NCBI RefSeq assembly: GCF_001514065.1
Contig: NZ_KQ948424.1
Span: forward strand, 655,568-719,567
Reading direction: 5' to 3'
Length of the DNA: 64,000 nt
Origin: Streptomyces antibioticus
GTDB lineage: Bacteria; Actinomycetota; Actinomycetes; Streptomycetales; Streptomycetaceae
A program made the position numbers and the translations under genes. The notes beneath the pieces are model-generated. The model had not been told where the DNA came from. It searched no databases and worked only from the letters and a program-made list of their open reading frames with translations. Every line of letters starts with the position of its first letter. The first letter of the stretch is position 1. Below are positions 18,170 to 27,232 of this stretch, piece after piece.

Positions 18170-20586
18170 CTCGCCACCCCCGCAAGCTCGTTGTCGTCCG
18201 CGTCCCTACGACCAGGTACGCCGTCCAGCCCCACCCCCAGCAGCAGCCGCACCACCGGCAGCACCGCGTCCGCCCGCGCGGCATCGAGGTCGGTCGCGAA
18301 GCCGGGCAGGCCGGCGCCGCTGCCGGCGGGCCCACCGCCGGCCTTCTCGCCCGGTCCCCGCCGGACCAGTTCGCCGAGCGTGCGCCGGACCCCCGCCTCG
18401 TACGCCGAGAACGTCCTGCGCAGCAGCGGCAGCACATCCGTGAAGGCGTCCGCCGGCACCCCGGTCAGCCAGGCGTCGACCAGCCCGAGCAGCCGCTCGT
18501 CGTGCACCAGCAGCATCCCGCCCCCGGCGCCCCCGCCGACGAAGCCCTCGATCCAGGCCGCCGCGTCCGCCGGCGGTGTCCCCGGCGACAGCACGAGCCC
18601 CATGAGCCGCGCGGCCTTCTCCTGCCCCAACTCCCCGTCGTCGAGCAACAACCGCACGGCCCGGCCCCGAATGACACCGGGCACGCTCTCCCGCCCGCAC
18701 AACACCCGCAGCACGGAGTGCCAGCGACCCCTCAGGGGACCCGCGCCTCTCTCCGCCCCGTCCGTTGCGGGACCGGCCGCCGCTCCCGCCGCGGTCGCGT
18801 CCCCCAGCAGCCCCACCGCCCCGTGCACCGCGTCCACATGGCGCCGTATCTCCTCCGCGGCGTCCGCGTCGAGGGCGGCGCAGGCCGGCGGAAGGCCGAC
18901 GAAGATCCGCTCGGCGAGGCCCTCGGCGACCTCCGTGAGGGCGTGGGTGTCGGTGCCGCGGACGTCGCCGTACCGCAGGGAGCGGACCAGTGCGGGCAGG
19001 GCCTGGGCCAGGTGGCCGACGTCCGTGTCCAGGGCCGCGCGGTCGGCGAGGACCTGCATCACCACCGGGAGGGCGTCCGGGAGTTCGGCCAGCAGACAGC
19101 GCTCGGCGAGCGCGGTGACGTCGGCGAGGCTCGGCGCGCCGACGGCGTCCGCCTCAGCCTTGGCCGTCGCGGCCGCGGGCACCGTCGTGCCCCACACGCC
19201 CGCCTCCGCGACCCGCACCGCCAGCTCCGGCTCCCAGCGCAACCGCCACGTCTCCCGGAACGTGCCCGTGCTCCCCCGCGACGCCACCGGCTCGCCCCAC
19301 GCCACGCCCAGCAGCCGCAGCCGGTGCAGCAGTCTGCTGCGGCCGGCGTCGATCTCCTTGCGCAGATCGAGCTCCAACTCCCGCTCCAGCGCCTCCGGTT
19401 TGAGCCGCAGCCTGCGCTGTGCCCGGTCGAGGTCCCGCTGCAACGGCACCGCGGGTGCCCCCTGCGGCACCTCGCCGAGCACGTCCCCGACCACGAGCCG
19501 GTCGCGCACCAGCGACAGCGGTACGTCCGAGCCCTCGCACATCACCGCCCGCACCGCGTCGGTGGTCTCGCCCAGCCCCGCCAGCGGGCGTCCGCGCATC
19601 GCCGCGAGCGTCTCCGCAAGCCGGACCGCCTCGATGACATGCGCCGAGGAGACGAGCCGGTCCTCCTCCCGCAGCAGCCCCGCCACCTTGGTCATCCACC
19701 GCTCGATCGGCCGGTCCGGCGCGGCGAACAGATGTCCGTACCACCCGGGTGAGTCGATCCCCGCCCCGTAGCCGCTGACCCGGGACAGCCTGCGATGCGT
19801 CCACGGCACCCATGTCATGTCCGCCTTGACCTTCGGCAGCCCCTTCAACAGGGCCCGGTCGGCGGCCACGGACGCCTTCCGCCGCAGCGCGGGCACATGC
19901 CACGCCCCGCACACGACGGCCACCCCAGCTCCGAACTCACGCTGCGCCGAACGCATTTGGAGCCGCATGTACGCCTCCCGCACGAGGTCCTTGTCGTGCC
20001 CCCCGTGCCCGTACGTCTCCCGAAGCGCCCCCATCGCCTCCTCCAGCGCGAGGAACGGCCCGAACACGTCCCCGGTGCCGCCGCCCCGATGCTCGACGAC
20101 GTCCTCCCACCAGCGCTCGGGATCGTCGTAGCCGGCCGTCTCGGCGAGCACGGCGAGGGGATCGATCCGGACGTCGACCGGATCGGCGGTTTCAGTCCCG
20201 TCAGTCCCGTCACCCCCCGCATCCCTCCCCCACGCCAGCGAGTGCGTCGCCGGCAAGTCGATGAAGCGGGCCGGGACTTCCCACTCAAGCGCCCAGCGCA
20301 GCGCCACCCACTCCGGGGAGAACTCGGCCAGCGGCCAGAATGCCGACCGGCCGGGCTCGTCCACCGCGTGGGCCAGGAGGGCGACCGGCGGCCGCATGTC
20401 CGCGTCGGCGGCCAGCGGGATCAGGGCGTCGGCCTCGGGCGGACCCTCGATGAGGACGACCCGCGGCCGGGCCGCGTCGAGCGCCGCCCGCACCGCGCGG
20501 GCCGACCCGGGCCCGTGATGCCGTACGCCGAGCAGCAACGGCTCTCCACCGACCGCCCCGCCCTCGCCCCCGTCAATGCCGGTCAC
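18166..20586 (-). CDS. DUF5682 family protein of the MoxR/VWA operon
   Basis: Length 806 aa from GTG 20586, which has a very strong ribosome site (AGGGGAGGGGA). The longer frame upstream is low complexity and rejected. The N-terminus (LLLGVRHHGPGSARAVRAALDAARPRVVLIEGPPEAD) is the hallmark of DUF5682, large proteins found next to MoxR and VWA genes; the HHGPGS and EGP motifs resemble ChaN/TraB-like hydrolase loops, though this is only a resemblance. No membrane segments. It overlaps the next ORF by 4 nt. It probably works with the MoxR ATPase and VWA protein in an uncharacterised remodelling system. Confidence 0.9.
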   Translation of the reverse strand: MTGIDGGEGGAVGGEPLLLGVRHHGPGSARAVRAALDAARPRVVLIEGPPEADALIPLAADADMRPPVALLAHAVDEPGRSAFWPLAEFSPEWVALRWALEWEVPARFIDLPATHSLAWGRDAGGDGTDGTETADPVDVRIDPLAVLAETAGYDDPERWWEDVVEHRGGGTGDVFGPFLALEEAMGALRETYGHGGHDKDLVREAYMRLQMRSAQREFGAGVAVVCGAWHVPALRRKASVAADRALLKGLPKVKADMTWVPWTHRRLSRVSGYGAGIDSPGWYGHLFAAPDRPIERWMTKVAGLLREEDRLVSSAHVIEAVRLAETLAAMRGRPLAGLGETTDAVRAVMCEGSDVPLSLVRDRLVVGDVLGEVPQGAPAVPLQRDLDRAQRRLRLKPEALERELELDLRKEIDAGRSRLLHRLRLLGVAWGEPVASRGSTGTFRETWRLRWEPELAVRVAEAGVWGTTVPAAATAKAEADAVGAPSLADVTALAERCLLAELPDALPVVMQVLADRAALDTDVGHLAQALPALVRSLRYGDVRGTDTHALTEVAEGLAERIFVGLPPACAALDADAAEEIRRHVDAVHGAVGLLGDATAAGAAAGPATDGAERGAGPLRGRWHSVLRVLCGRESVPGVIRGRAVRLLLDDGELGQEKAARLMGLVLSPGTPPADAAAWIEGFVGGGAGGGMLLVHDERLLGLVDAWLTGVPADAFTDVLPLLRRTFSAYEAGVRRTLGELVRRGPGEKAGGGPAGSGAGLPGFATDLDAARADAVLPVVRLLLGVGLDGVPGRRDADDNELAGVAR

Positions 20587-20712
20587 TCCGTCCCCTCCCC
20601 TCGGGAACCGCCGATCCCTGGCCCCCGCCCGAGCCACCCGACCCACCGGAGCCGCCCGACCCACCGCTTCCCTGGCCCCCGCCAGGCTTCCCCCACCCCA
20701 GGTCCTCCCCGC

Positions 20713-21843
20713 TCACGCGCTCACCTCGCGGCACGCGCGGTAGAAGTCCGTCCAGCCGTCGCGCTCGCGCACGACCGCTTCCAGGTACTCCTGCCAGACG
20801 ACGCGGTCGGCCGCCGGATCGCGGACGACGGCGCCGAGGATGCCCGCGGCCACGTCACCGGCGCGCAGCACGCCGTCGCCGAAGTGGGCGGCCAGGGCGA
20901 GGCCGTTGGTGACGACGGAGATGGCCTCCGCCGTCGACAGCGTGCCGCTGGGCGACTTGACCTTCGTACGGCCGTCGGCCGTGACCCCGTCGCGCAGCTC
21001 CCGGAAGACGGTCACCACGCGGCGGATCTCGTCGATGCCCTCCGGTACGGCGGGCAGGTCGAGCGAGCGGCCGATCTGGTCGACGCGCCGCGAGACGATG
21101 TCGACCTCGGCCTCGACGCTCTCCGGCAGCGGCAGCACCACCGTGTTGAAGCGGCGGCGCAGGGCGCTGGAGAGGTCGTTGACCCCACGGTCGCGGTCGT
21201 TGGCCGTGGCGATGAGGTTGAAGCCGCGGACGGCCTGCACCTCCTGCCCCAACTCCGGTATCGGCAGCGTCTTCTCGGACAGGATCGTGATGAGCGTGTC
21301 CTGGACGTCGGCGGGGATACGGGTCAGCTCCTCCACCCGCGCCGTCATCCCCTCCGCCATGGCCCGCATGACGGGGCTGGGCACCAGCGCGTCCCGGCTC
21401 GGGCCGTTCGCCAGCAGCTGCGCGTAGTTCCAGCCGTACCGGATCGCCTCCTCCGGGGTGCCGGCCGTGCCCTGCACGAGGAGGGTCGAGTCGCCGCTGA
21501 CCGCGGCGGCCAGGTGCTCGGAGACCCAGGTCTTCGCGGTGCCGGGCACGCCGAGCAGGAGCAGGGCGCGGTCGGTGGCGAGGGTGGTGACGGCGACCTC
21601 GACGATGCGGCGCGGCCCCACGTACTTCGGGGTGATCACGGTGCCGTCGGGCAGGGTGCCGCCGAGCAGGTACGTCGCCACCGCCCATGGCGACAGCTTC
21701 CAGCGGGCTGGGCGCGGGCGGTCGTCCTGTGCGGCCAGCGCCGCGAGTTCGGCGGCGAAGGCATCCTCGGCGTGCGGTCGCAACGCTTGGGCAGGCGTCG
21801 TCTCCCCTGTTTCCACGGGCATCGGCTCAATGGACACAGACAT
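20713..21843 (-). CDS. MoxR-type AAA+ ATPase
   Basis: Length 376 aa from ATG 21843, preceded by GGAGGGGG; the longer frame to 21909 overlaps the promoter motif. Walker A is GVPGTAKTW near residue 108. Sensor 1 is IATANDRDRGVNDL and an arginine-rich ALRRRF follows, both typical of MoxR-family AAA+ proteins. A 40-residue acidic N-terminal extension precedes the ATPase. It is the first gene of the operon with DUF5682, a small ORF and VWA, and it is divergent from the SWIM gene. Its upstream region has a TTGTCAGTG element like DNA-damage promoters (21901-21921). Confidence 0.94.
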   Translation of the reverse strand: MSVSIEPMPVETGETTPAQALRPHAEDAFAAELAALAAQDDRPRPARWKLSPWAVATYLLGGTLPDGTVITPKYVGPRRIVEVAVTTLATDRALLLLGVPGTAKTWVSEHLAAAVSGDSTLLVQGTAGTPEEAIRYGWNYAQLLANGPSRDALVPSPVMRAMAEGMTARVEELTRIPADVQDTLITILSEKTLPIPELGQEVQAVRGFNLIATANDRDRGVNDLSSALRRRFNTVVLPLPESVEAEVDIVSRRVDQIGRSLDLPAVPEGIDEIRRVVTVFRELRDGVTADGRTKVKSPSGTLSTAEAISVVTNGLALAAHFGDGVLRAGDVAAGILGAVVRDPAADRVVWQEYLEAVVRERDGWTDFYRACREVSA

Positions 21844-21897
21844 GGCGAAGTCCCCCTCCAGGCTCGGCCGGTTGTGCCGTTCTCGGATCTGGCACCC

Positions 21898-21921
21898 ACC
21901 TTGCACCACACCACTGACAAT
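21898..21921 (-). promoter_or_regulatory. PafBC-like (RecA-NDp) DNA-damage promoter of the MoxR operon
   Basis: On the minus strand TTGTCAGTG is followed by 8 nt and CAAGGT. The published PafBC/RecA-NDp consensus is about TTGTCRGTG-N8-TAnnnT; the extended -35 part matches fully, while the -10 deviates in the first base. It is the mirror image of the SWIM-gene site. Confidence 0.6.
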
Positions 21922-21978
21922 CGCTCTGACCTGCGGAAATTCACTCTCAGCAGCGCTCAGCGGACCGATTGTCAGTGG
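21911..21978. repeat. 13-bp perfect inverted repeat in the divergent MoxR/SWIM promoter region
   Basis: CCACTGACAATCG (21911-21923) and CGATTGTCAGTGG (21966-21978), separated by 42 nt. Each arm contains TTGTCAGTG pointing outward toward one operon, so the repeat is two back-to-back promoter elements, not a hairpin. Confidence 0.9.
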
Positions 21979-21991
21979 GGGGATCTACCGT
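21969..21991 (+). promoter_or_regulatory. PafBC-like (RecA-NDp) DNA-damage promoter of the SWIM gene
   Basis: TTGTCAGTG (21969-21977), exactly 8 nt, then TACCGT (21986-21991): a full match to TTGTCRGTG-N8-TAnnnT. A start site about 7 nt past the -10 would fall at or next to the ATG at 21999, so the mRNA is probably leaderless; the GGAG 3 nt before the ATG is too close to be a normal ribosome site. Confidence 0.75.
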
Positions 21992-21998
21992 CGGAGAC

Positions 21999-23348
21999 AT
22001 GACTCAGCAGGGGGTGCGCTGGACTGCGGACCAGGTGCTGGCACTGGCGCCTGACGCCGCGTCACGCAAAGCGGGAAGCAAACTCGGGGCGGCGGGGCCG
22101 TGGTCCGGGACGGGGAGTTCCGACGAGGGGACGGTGTGGGGGCAGTGCAAGGGCAGTGGCAGCAAGCCGTATCAGACGGTCGTGGACATCGCGGACGTGT
22201 CCGGGCCCGCGTACAAGTGCAGTTGTCCGAGCCGGAAGTTCCCGTGCAAGCACGCCCTCGGGCTGCTGCTGCTCTGGGCGGGCGAGGACGGTTCGGTGCC
22301 GTCGGGGCAGGCGCCGGACTGGGCGGAGCAGTGGATAGAGGGGAGAAGACAGCGCGCGCAGGAGAAGAAGGCCGGGGGCGCGTCACCGTCCTGCTCCGGT
22401 GATCCGGAGGCGGCGCGGCGCCGGGCGGAGCGCCGGGCCGAGCGGGTCACCGCGGGGGCGACGGAGCTGGAGCAGCGCCTCGCCGACCTGCTGCGCGGCG
22501 GGCTGGCCGGCGCGGAACAGGCGGGATACGGGCTGTGGGAGGAGACGGCGGCCCGCATGGTCGACGCCCAGGCCTCCGGACTGGCGGCGCGGGTGCGGGA
22601 GTTGGGGGCGATCCCGTCCTCCGGTCCCGGCTGGCCGGTGCGCCTGCTGGAGGAGTGCGCTCTCCTCCACCTCCTGGACCAGGGCTGGCTGCGGCGCGAC
22701 CACCTGCCGAACGGCCTGGCGGCGACGGTCCGTTCCCGCGTCGGCCTGCCCGCCTCCGCGGACGGCCCGCCGGTGCGGGACCAGTGGCTGGTACTGGCCC
22801 AGTACGACACGGCGGACGCCCGCCTGACGACCCGCCGCATCTGGTTGTACGGCACCGGCTCCGGCCGCAGTGCCCTGCTCCTTTCCTACGGCGCCGCGGG
22901 CCGCGCCCCTGAACTCGCCCTCCCGGTGGGCCTGGCTCTGGAGGCGGAGCTCTCCTCGTACCCGGGCACCGGGCAGCTGCGCGCGGCCCTGGGCGAGCAG
23001 TTCGCGCCACCGGCCCCGTCCTCCGTACGTCCGCCGGGGATGACGACGTCCGAGGCCGCCGCCCACTACGGCGAGGCGCTCCGCGACGACCCGTGGCTCG
23101 ACTCGGTCCCGGTGACCCTGGACCAGGTCGTCCCGACCCCGGACGCCGACGGCTGGCAGCTCGCGGACGCCGACGGCGAGGCGGCCCTGCCGCTCACGCC
23201 CACCGCCCGCACCCGCCCCGGCCTGTGGCGGCTGGTCGCGCTGTCCGGCGGCGCCCCGGTCAAGGTATTCGGCGAGTGCGGCCACCGCGGCTTCACACCA
23301 CTGACGGCCTGGCCGGAGGGTGCGGGCGAGCCGGTCCGCCTGTGCTGA
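21999..23348 (+). CDS. SWIM zinc-finger protein
   Basis: Length 449 aa from ATG 21999; the frame upstream overlaps the promoter. The SWIM motif C-x-C-x6-C-x-H is seen at about residues 74-86 (YKCSCPSRKFPCKHALG). It is a zinc-binding fold linked to DNA or protein binding and frequent in recombination-associated proteins. An Arg/Ala-rich helical segment follows and the rest has no named domain. It is divergent from the MoxR operon and shares its regulatory region. The DUF5691 gene lies 214 nt downstream on the same strand, so both are probably part of the same system. Confidence 0.92.
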   Translation: MTQQGVRWTADQVLALAPDAASRKAGSKLGAAGPWSGTGSSDEGTVWGQCKGSGSKPYQTVVDIADVSGPAYKCSCPSRKFPCKHALGLLLLWAGEDGSVPSGQAPDWAEQWIEGRRQRAQEKKAGGASPSCSGDPEAARRRAERRAERVTAGATELEQRLADLLRGGLAGAEQAGYGLWEETAARMVDAQASGLAARVRELGAIPSSGPGWPVRLLEECALLHLLDQGWLRRDHLPNGLAATVRSRVGLPASADGPPVRDQWLVLAQYDTADARLTTRRIWLYGTGSGRSALLLSYGAAGRAPELALPVGLALEAELSSYPGTGQLRAALGEQFAPPAPSSVRPPGMTTSEAAAHYGEALRDDPWLDSVPVTLDQVVPTPDADGWQLADADGEAALPLTPTARTRPGLWRLVALSGGAPVKVFGECGHRGFTPLTAWPEGAGEPVRLC

Positions 23349-23349
23349 C

Positions 23350-23430
23350 CTCTCCGCCGCACCCGACCACCCTGCCCTCTCCGCCGCACCCGACCACCCT
23401 GCCCTCTCCGACGTACTCGACCGACCTGGG
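23350..23430. repeat. 27-nt tandem repeat between the SWIM and DUF5691 genes
   Basis: Two identical copies of a 27-nt unit starting ctctccgccgcacccgacca (23350-23376 and 23377-23403), then a diverged third copy (23404-23430). It starts 2 nt after the SWIM gene stop codon. The units keep an open frame in more than one reading, but no protein is convincing. Confidence 0.88.
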
Positions 23431-23562
23431 AGTGCCTACGTACACCACCGGCCGCGCCGCGTTCACCGTCCGCACCACGCACGACGACGACAACGTCCAC
23501 GCCACGTACGCGCCCAGCGCCGCCCATGCCACCGCACACGCGCGTCGACGAAAGGCACTCGT

Positions 23563-25209
23563 ATGAACAGGACACCCACCCAGGCGACGCCCACATCGGC
23601 GCTGCCCACACCCATGACGTCCCAGCCCACCTGGGAAGACCTCGTCACCACCGCCCTCCTGGGAACCGACCGGCGACCGCCCGCGGCCGGAGCACCCGGC
23701 CGGGCGGCCCCCGTCGCGCTGCTGGACGCGGCCGCCGCGGAGACCGTACGACGGCGGGCCGGGCTGCGCCCCGCGCGGGCGGCGGCGCGCCCCGACCCGG
23801 CGCCCGCGGACCCGCGTCCCGCGCTGCCCGCCGCCGCGGCTCGCAGGTTGGCGATGCTGCTGGCCGACCGCCCCGGCGCGGGTAGCGGCGGCCGCAGGGG
23901 CACGGCACCGGACCTCATGGAACTGCTGCCCCAGTGGCTCGCGGCGGCGAACGCCCGGGGGTTCGCGGCGCCCGCGGAGCTGCTCCCGGCGCTGCTGGAC
24001 GCGGCCCGGGGGCGTACGGATCTGCGGCCGGCGGCGCTGGCGTTCGCCGGCCCGCGCGCGTTGTGGCTGGCCCGGCTCAATCCGGACTGGCGGTTCGCCC
24101 TGCGCGCGGCACCGGGCGGGGACGCGGCGCTGCCACGCCCCGAGGACGGGGAGGGGGTGCGGCGGCTGTGGCAGGAGGGCCTGTTCGCCGAGCGGGTCGC
24201 CCTGCTCGCCGCGATACGGGCCCGCGAGCCCGCCGCCGCGCGGGAGTTGCTGGCGACGACGTGGGCGACGGAGCGGGCCGAGGACCGGCTGATGTTCCTG
24301 GACTCGCTGCGGACGGGGCTGGGCGCGGCCGACGAGCCGTTCCTGGAGCAGGCGCTGTCGGATCGCAGCCGCAATGTCCGGGCGACGGCGGCCGAGTTGC
24401 TCTCGGCGCTGCCGGGCTCGGCGCTCGCCGCGCGGATGGCGGTCAGGGCGGCGGCGTGTGTGGCGGTGGACCGTACGCGCGAGGTCCCGTCGATCGTGGT
24501 CGAAGCGCCGCACGAGTGCGATTCGAGCATGGAGCGGGACGGTGTCGTACCCAAGGCTCCGGCGGGACGGGGTGAACGGTCATGGTGGTTCGGCCAGTTG
24601 ATGGAGGCCGCCCCGCTGGGCACGTGGTCGGCGCGGCTCGGTGGGCGGACTCCCGAGGAGATCGTGGCGCTGCCGGTGATGGACGACTGGCGGTCCGAGC
24701 TGCACGCGGCGTGGTGCCGGGCGGCGGTGCGGCAGCGGGACGCCGGCTGGGCGCGGGCGCTGCTCGGGGCGCCCGCGGCGCCGGAGGCCGGTGGCCCGGG
24801 CGCGGTGTCGCTGGCCGAGCGGGCCAAGCTGCTGGGGACGCTGCCGCCGGGCGAACGGGCCGACTGGGTGGCCGGGTTCATCGCGGCGCACGGCCTGTCG
24901 GAGGCGTTTCAGCTGCTCGGCGGCTGCGCGGTGCCGTGGTCGGGGCCGCTCGGGCGGGCCGTGGTGGACGCACTCAACATCGCGCGGGACGCGGGGAGTT
25001 ATCCATGGAGTTTCAGTGGCGTGATGGGGCTGGCCGAGCGGTGCCTCGACCCGGCGGAGGCGAGCCGGCTGGACGGCCTGCTGGCGGTGCCGGACGAGAC
25101 CGAGGATGCCTCGCCGGGTGCCGGCGGGTACTGGGCGGAGGCCTTCCAGCGACTGGGCACGACGCTGCGGCTGCGGGCGGCGATGCTCGACGAGCTGGGG
25201 ACGGCGTAG
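23563..25209 (+). CDS. DUF5691 family protein
   Basis: Length 548 aa from ATG 23563, with AAAGG 8 nt upstream. The N-terminus TWEDLVTTALLGTDRRP is typical of DUF5691. The protein is rich in Ala/Leu/Arg helices, with a HEAT-like stretch at about 230-300 (DRLMFLDSLRTGL..DRSRNVRATAAELLSALPGS). No catalytic motif. DUF5691 genes travel with MoxR, SWIM, DUF5682 and VWA genes, as here, so it is probably a scaffold or substrate-recognition part of that system. Confidence 0.9.
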   Translation: MNRTPTQATPTSALPTPMTSQPTWEDLVTTALLGTDRRPPAAGAPGRAAPVALLDAAAAETVRRRAGLRPARAAARPDPAPADPRPALPAAAARRLAMLLADRPGAGSGGRRGTAPDLMELLPQWLAAANARGFAAPAELLPALLDAARGRTDLRPAALAFAGPRALWLARLNPDWRFALRAAPGGDAALPRPEDGEGVRRLWQEGLFAERVALLAAIRAREPAAARELLATTWATERAEDRLMFLDSLRTGLGAADEPFLEQALSDRSRNVRATAAELLSALPGSALAARMAVRAAACVAVDRTREVPSIVVEAPHECDSSMERDGVVPKAPAGRGERSWWFGQLMEAAPLGTWSARLGGRTPEEIVALPVMDDWRSELHAAWCRAAVRQRDAGWARALLGAPAAPEAGGPGAVSLAERAKLLGTLPPGERADWVAGFIAAHGLSEAFQLLGGCAVPWSGPLGRAVVDALNIARDAGSYPWSFSGVMGLAERCLDPAEASRLDGLLAVPDETEDASPGAGGYWAEAFQRLGTTLRLRAAMLDELGTA

Positions 25210-25244
25210 CTGTTCGGCCACGCCGTTCCTCGCCGGCGGACGTC

Positions 25245-25661
25245 CTACGCCCCCGCCGACTCCCGCACGTTCTCCCTGACCCACTCCACGATCGCCTGCG
25301 TCGTCGCCCCCGGCGTGAAGATCTCCGCGACACCCTTCTCCTTCAGCGGTGCGATGTCCGCCTCCGGGATGATGCCGCCGCCGAAGACCAGGATGTCCTC
25401 GGCCTCGCGCTCCTTGAGCAGGTCGATCACCGCGGCGAAGAGCGTGTTGTGGGCGCCGGAGAGGATGGACAGACCGATCGCGTCGGCGTCCTCCTGGATC
25501 GCGGTGTCGACGATCTGCTCGGGCGTCTGATGGAGGCCGGTGTAGATGACCTCCATACCGGCGTCGCGCAGCGCCCGCGCGATCACCTTCGCCCCGCGAT
25601 CGTGGCCGTCGAGCCCCGGCTTCGCCACCACCACGCGGATCGGACCGGCTGCCACACCCAT
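25245..25661 (-). CDS. icmB: Stand-alone cobalamin-binding subunit, isobutyryl-CoA mutase small subunit type
   Basis: Length 138 aa from ATG 25661, chosen because GGAGG lies 5 nt upstream; an ATG four codons earlier is possible. The whole protein is the B12-binding Rossmann domain of acyl-CoA mutases, with the base-off motif DGHDRG (DxHxxG), then [11 protein letters not shown] and [10 protein letters not shown]. In Streptomyces, IcmB is a separate small protein of this length that pairs with IcmA to interconvert isobutyryl- and n-butyryl-CoA. No large subunit is encoded in this window, so the partner must be elsewhere. Ethylmalonyl or other mutase partners cannot be excluded. Confidence 0.88.
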   Translation of the reverse strand: MGVAAGPIRVVVAKPGLDGHDRGAKVIARALRDAGMEVIYTGLHQTPEQIVDTAIQEDADAIGLSILSGAHNTLFAAVIDLLKEREAEDILVFGGGIIPEADIAPLKEKGVAEIFTPGATTQAIVEWVRENVRESAGA

Positions 25662-26167
25662 CACTGCCTCCATGAAGCGCCTTCGGCTTCCTCACACCAC
25701 ATTGTGCGAGGAAGTGAACGAACGTTATCTCCAGCATCCCGCAACCGGCAGTTTCGCGGTGCGGACCGAGGGGGAAATCACACGGTGGGACACGTTCGCC
25801 GCGCACCGTTCCGAGTCTCTGCGGCACACGGACCGCAGACCCCTGCGGCCCTCGTACCGCAGCGGGAGCAAGCGCAAAGGGAGCCGCAACGAGGTCGCCG
25901 TACCACCGCGCCGCGGGCCGCGCGCCGGGGCGGTGCGGCGTGCCGACGGAGGCACGCAGGGCACGTAGGGCAGGTAAGGCACGACAGCGGGGAGCCTCGT
26001 CGCCACACCGGCAGGGAGTCTCACCTCGTCATCGGCGCGGTACGCGCCATCCGCCGAGCTCACCCCACGCGCCCTCCGCATGCCCCGCCGGCCGCCTCCG
26101 GCCCGGCCTCCCACGAGGGCACACGGGGGACAGAGACGTCCTCATGCGTGCCGACAGGAGGTCGGCC
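25662..26167. other. Divergent intergenic region between icmB and the lipase gene
   Basis: 506 bases without a supported gene. Close to icmB there is a hairpin or operator-like inverted repeat TTCCTC (25688-25693) / GAGGAA (25708-25713), with a partial inner CAC/GTG match. The rest is locally less GC-rich and contains only shadow ORFs. Both promoters should lie here. Confidence 0.5.
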
Positions 26168-27034
26168 ATGAAGGTCACCCGGGCAGTGGAGCCCCTTCTT
26201 CCGCTCTGTCAGCGCCTGCTCCCGAGCAGACTGGCGGGACTGTCCGCGGCGCTGCTGAAGGCCACCGCCCTGGAGATCGCGATCCTCGCCGGCCACCTCC
26301 TGCTCTACCCCTCGGGCGTCTTCCAGGAACGCCGCGCGCCGGCCGCCCCGCTCCCTTCCCGGGACGGCCCCGCGCAGCTGCCGACGGAGGCCAAGCCCCC
26401 GGTCGTCCTGCTGCACGGCTTCATCGACAACCGCTCGGTCTTCGTCCTGCTGCGCCGCAGCCTCCTCCAGCACGGCCACCGGCAGCTCGAGTCGCTCAAC
26501 TACTCACCGCTGACCTGTGACATCCGCACCGCGGCCGAGCTGCTCGGCCGCCACATAGAGGAGATCTGCGAGCGCACGGGCAGCAAGCAGGTCGACATCG
26601 TCGGACACAGCCTGGGCGGGCTGATCGCGCGTTATTACGTACAGCGCCTCGGCGGCGATCTGCGCGTGCGCACCCTGGTGACGCTCGGCACCCCGCACTC
26701 GGGGACCCGGGTGGTCCCGCTGGCCGACGCCCACCCGATCGTGCGCCAGATGCGCCCCGGCTCCGACGTCCTCACGGAACTGACCCGGCCCGCGCCCGGC
26801 TGCCGTACGCATTTCGTGAGCTTCTGGAGCGACCTCGACCACCTCATGGACCCGCTGGAGACCGCCTGCATCGACCACCCCGACCTGATGGCGCAGAACG
26901 TCCAGGTGAGCGGGATCGGACATCTCGCCCTCCCGGTGCACCCGGCCGTCGCGACGGGGATACGCCAGGCACTCGACACGACGAGGGCAGGAGCCGCGAC
27001 CGAGGCCGGCACGGAGGGTCTGACGGTGGCGTAA
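26168..27034 (+). CDS. Alpha/beta-hydrolase lipase
   Basis: Length 288 aa from ATG 26168, with AGGAGGT 6 nt upstream; MRADRRS 25 nt upstream is an alternative. Residues about 15-45 are hydrophobic (signal anchor). The lipase fold shows PPVVLLHGFIDNRSVF (oxyanion loop), the nucleophile elbow VGHSLGGLIARYYVQ, and TLGTPHSGT; the late histidine is in GIGHLALPVHP. This matches class 2 / LipA-type triacylglycerol lipases or esterases. It is likely membrane-attached or secreted. Monocistronic. Confidence 0.9.
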   Translation: MKVTRAVEPLLPLCQRLLPSRLAGLSAALLKATALEIAILAGHLLLYPSGVFQERRAPAAPLPSRDGPAQLPTEAKPPVVLLHGFIDNRSVFVLLRRSLLQHGHRQLESLNYSPLTCDIRTAAELLGRHIEEICERTGSKQVDIVGHSLGGLIARYYVQRLGGDLRVRTLVTLGTPHSGTRVVPLADAHPIVRQMRPGSDVLTELTRPAPGCRTHFVSFWSDLDHLMDPLETACIDHPDLMAQNVQVSGIGHLALPVHPAVATGIRQALDTTRAGAATEAGTEGLTVA

Positions 27035-27154
27035 CCGTCGCCTGACAGTCGTCCGACATCGAACAATCTTCGAACACAAAGCCAAACTCGCGCCCGCAGT
27101 CCCCCGAAACACGGCCGAATGCCCGTTTCCTTCAGACGCGAAACCTGCCGAAGA

Positions 27155-27184
27155 TTGTCGCGCCCGCGTACCGCCGGGTACAGT
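27155..27184 (+). promoter_or_regulatory. Putative sigma-70 type promoter of the M23 peptidase gene
   Basis: TTGTCG (27155-27160) and TACAGT (27179-27184) with an 18-nt spacer, which would give a 5' untranslated region of about 40 nt before GTG 27233. Confidence 0.5.
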
Positions 27185-27232
27185 CACCGCACTGCTCTGG
27201 CAGCCCCTGTTGTCGAGGCGAAAGAGAAGTTG

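Noticed and set aside
27060-27080. LexA-box-like TCGAACAATCTTCGA upstream of the M23 gene
   Set aside because: The spacing is one base short of the TCGAAC-N4-GTTCGA consensus and the second half does not match.
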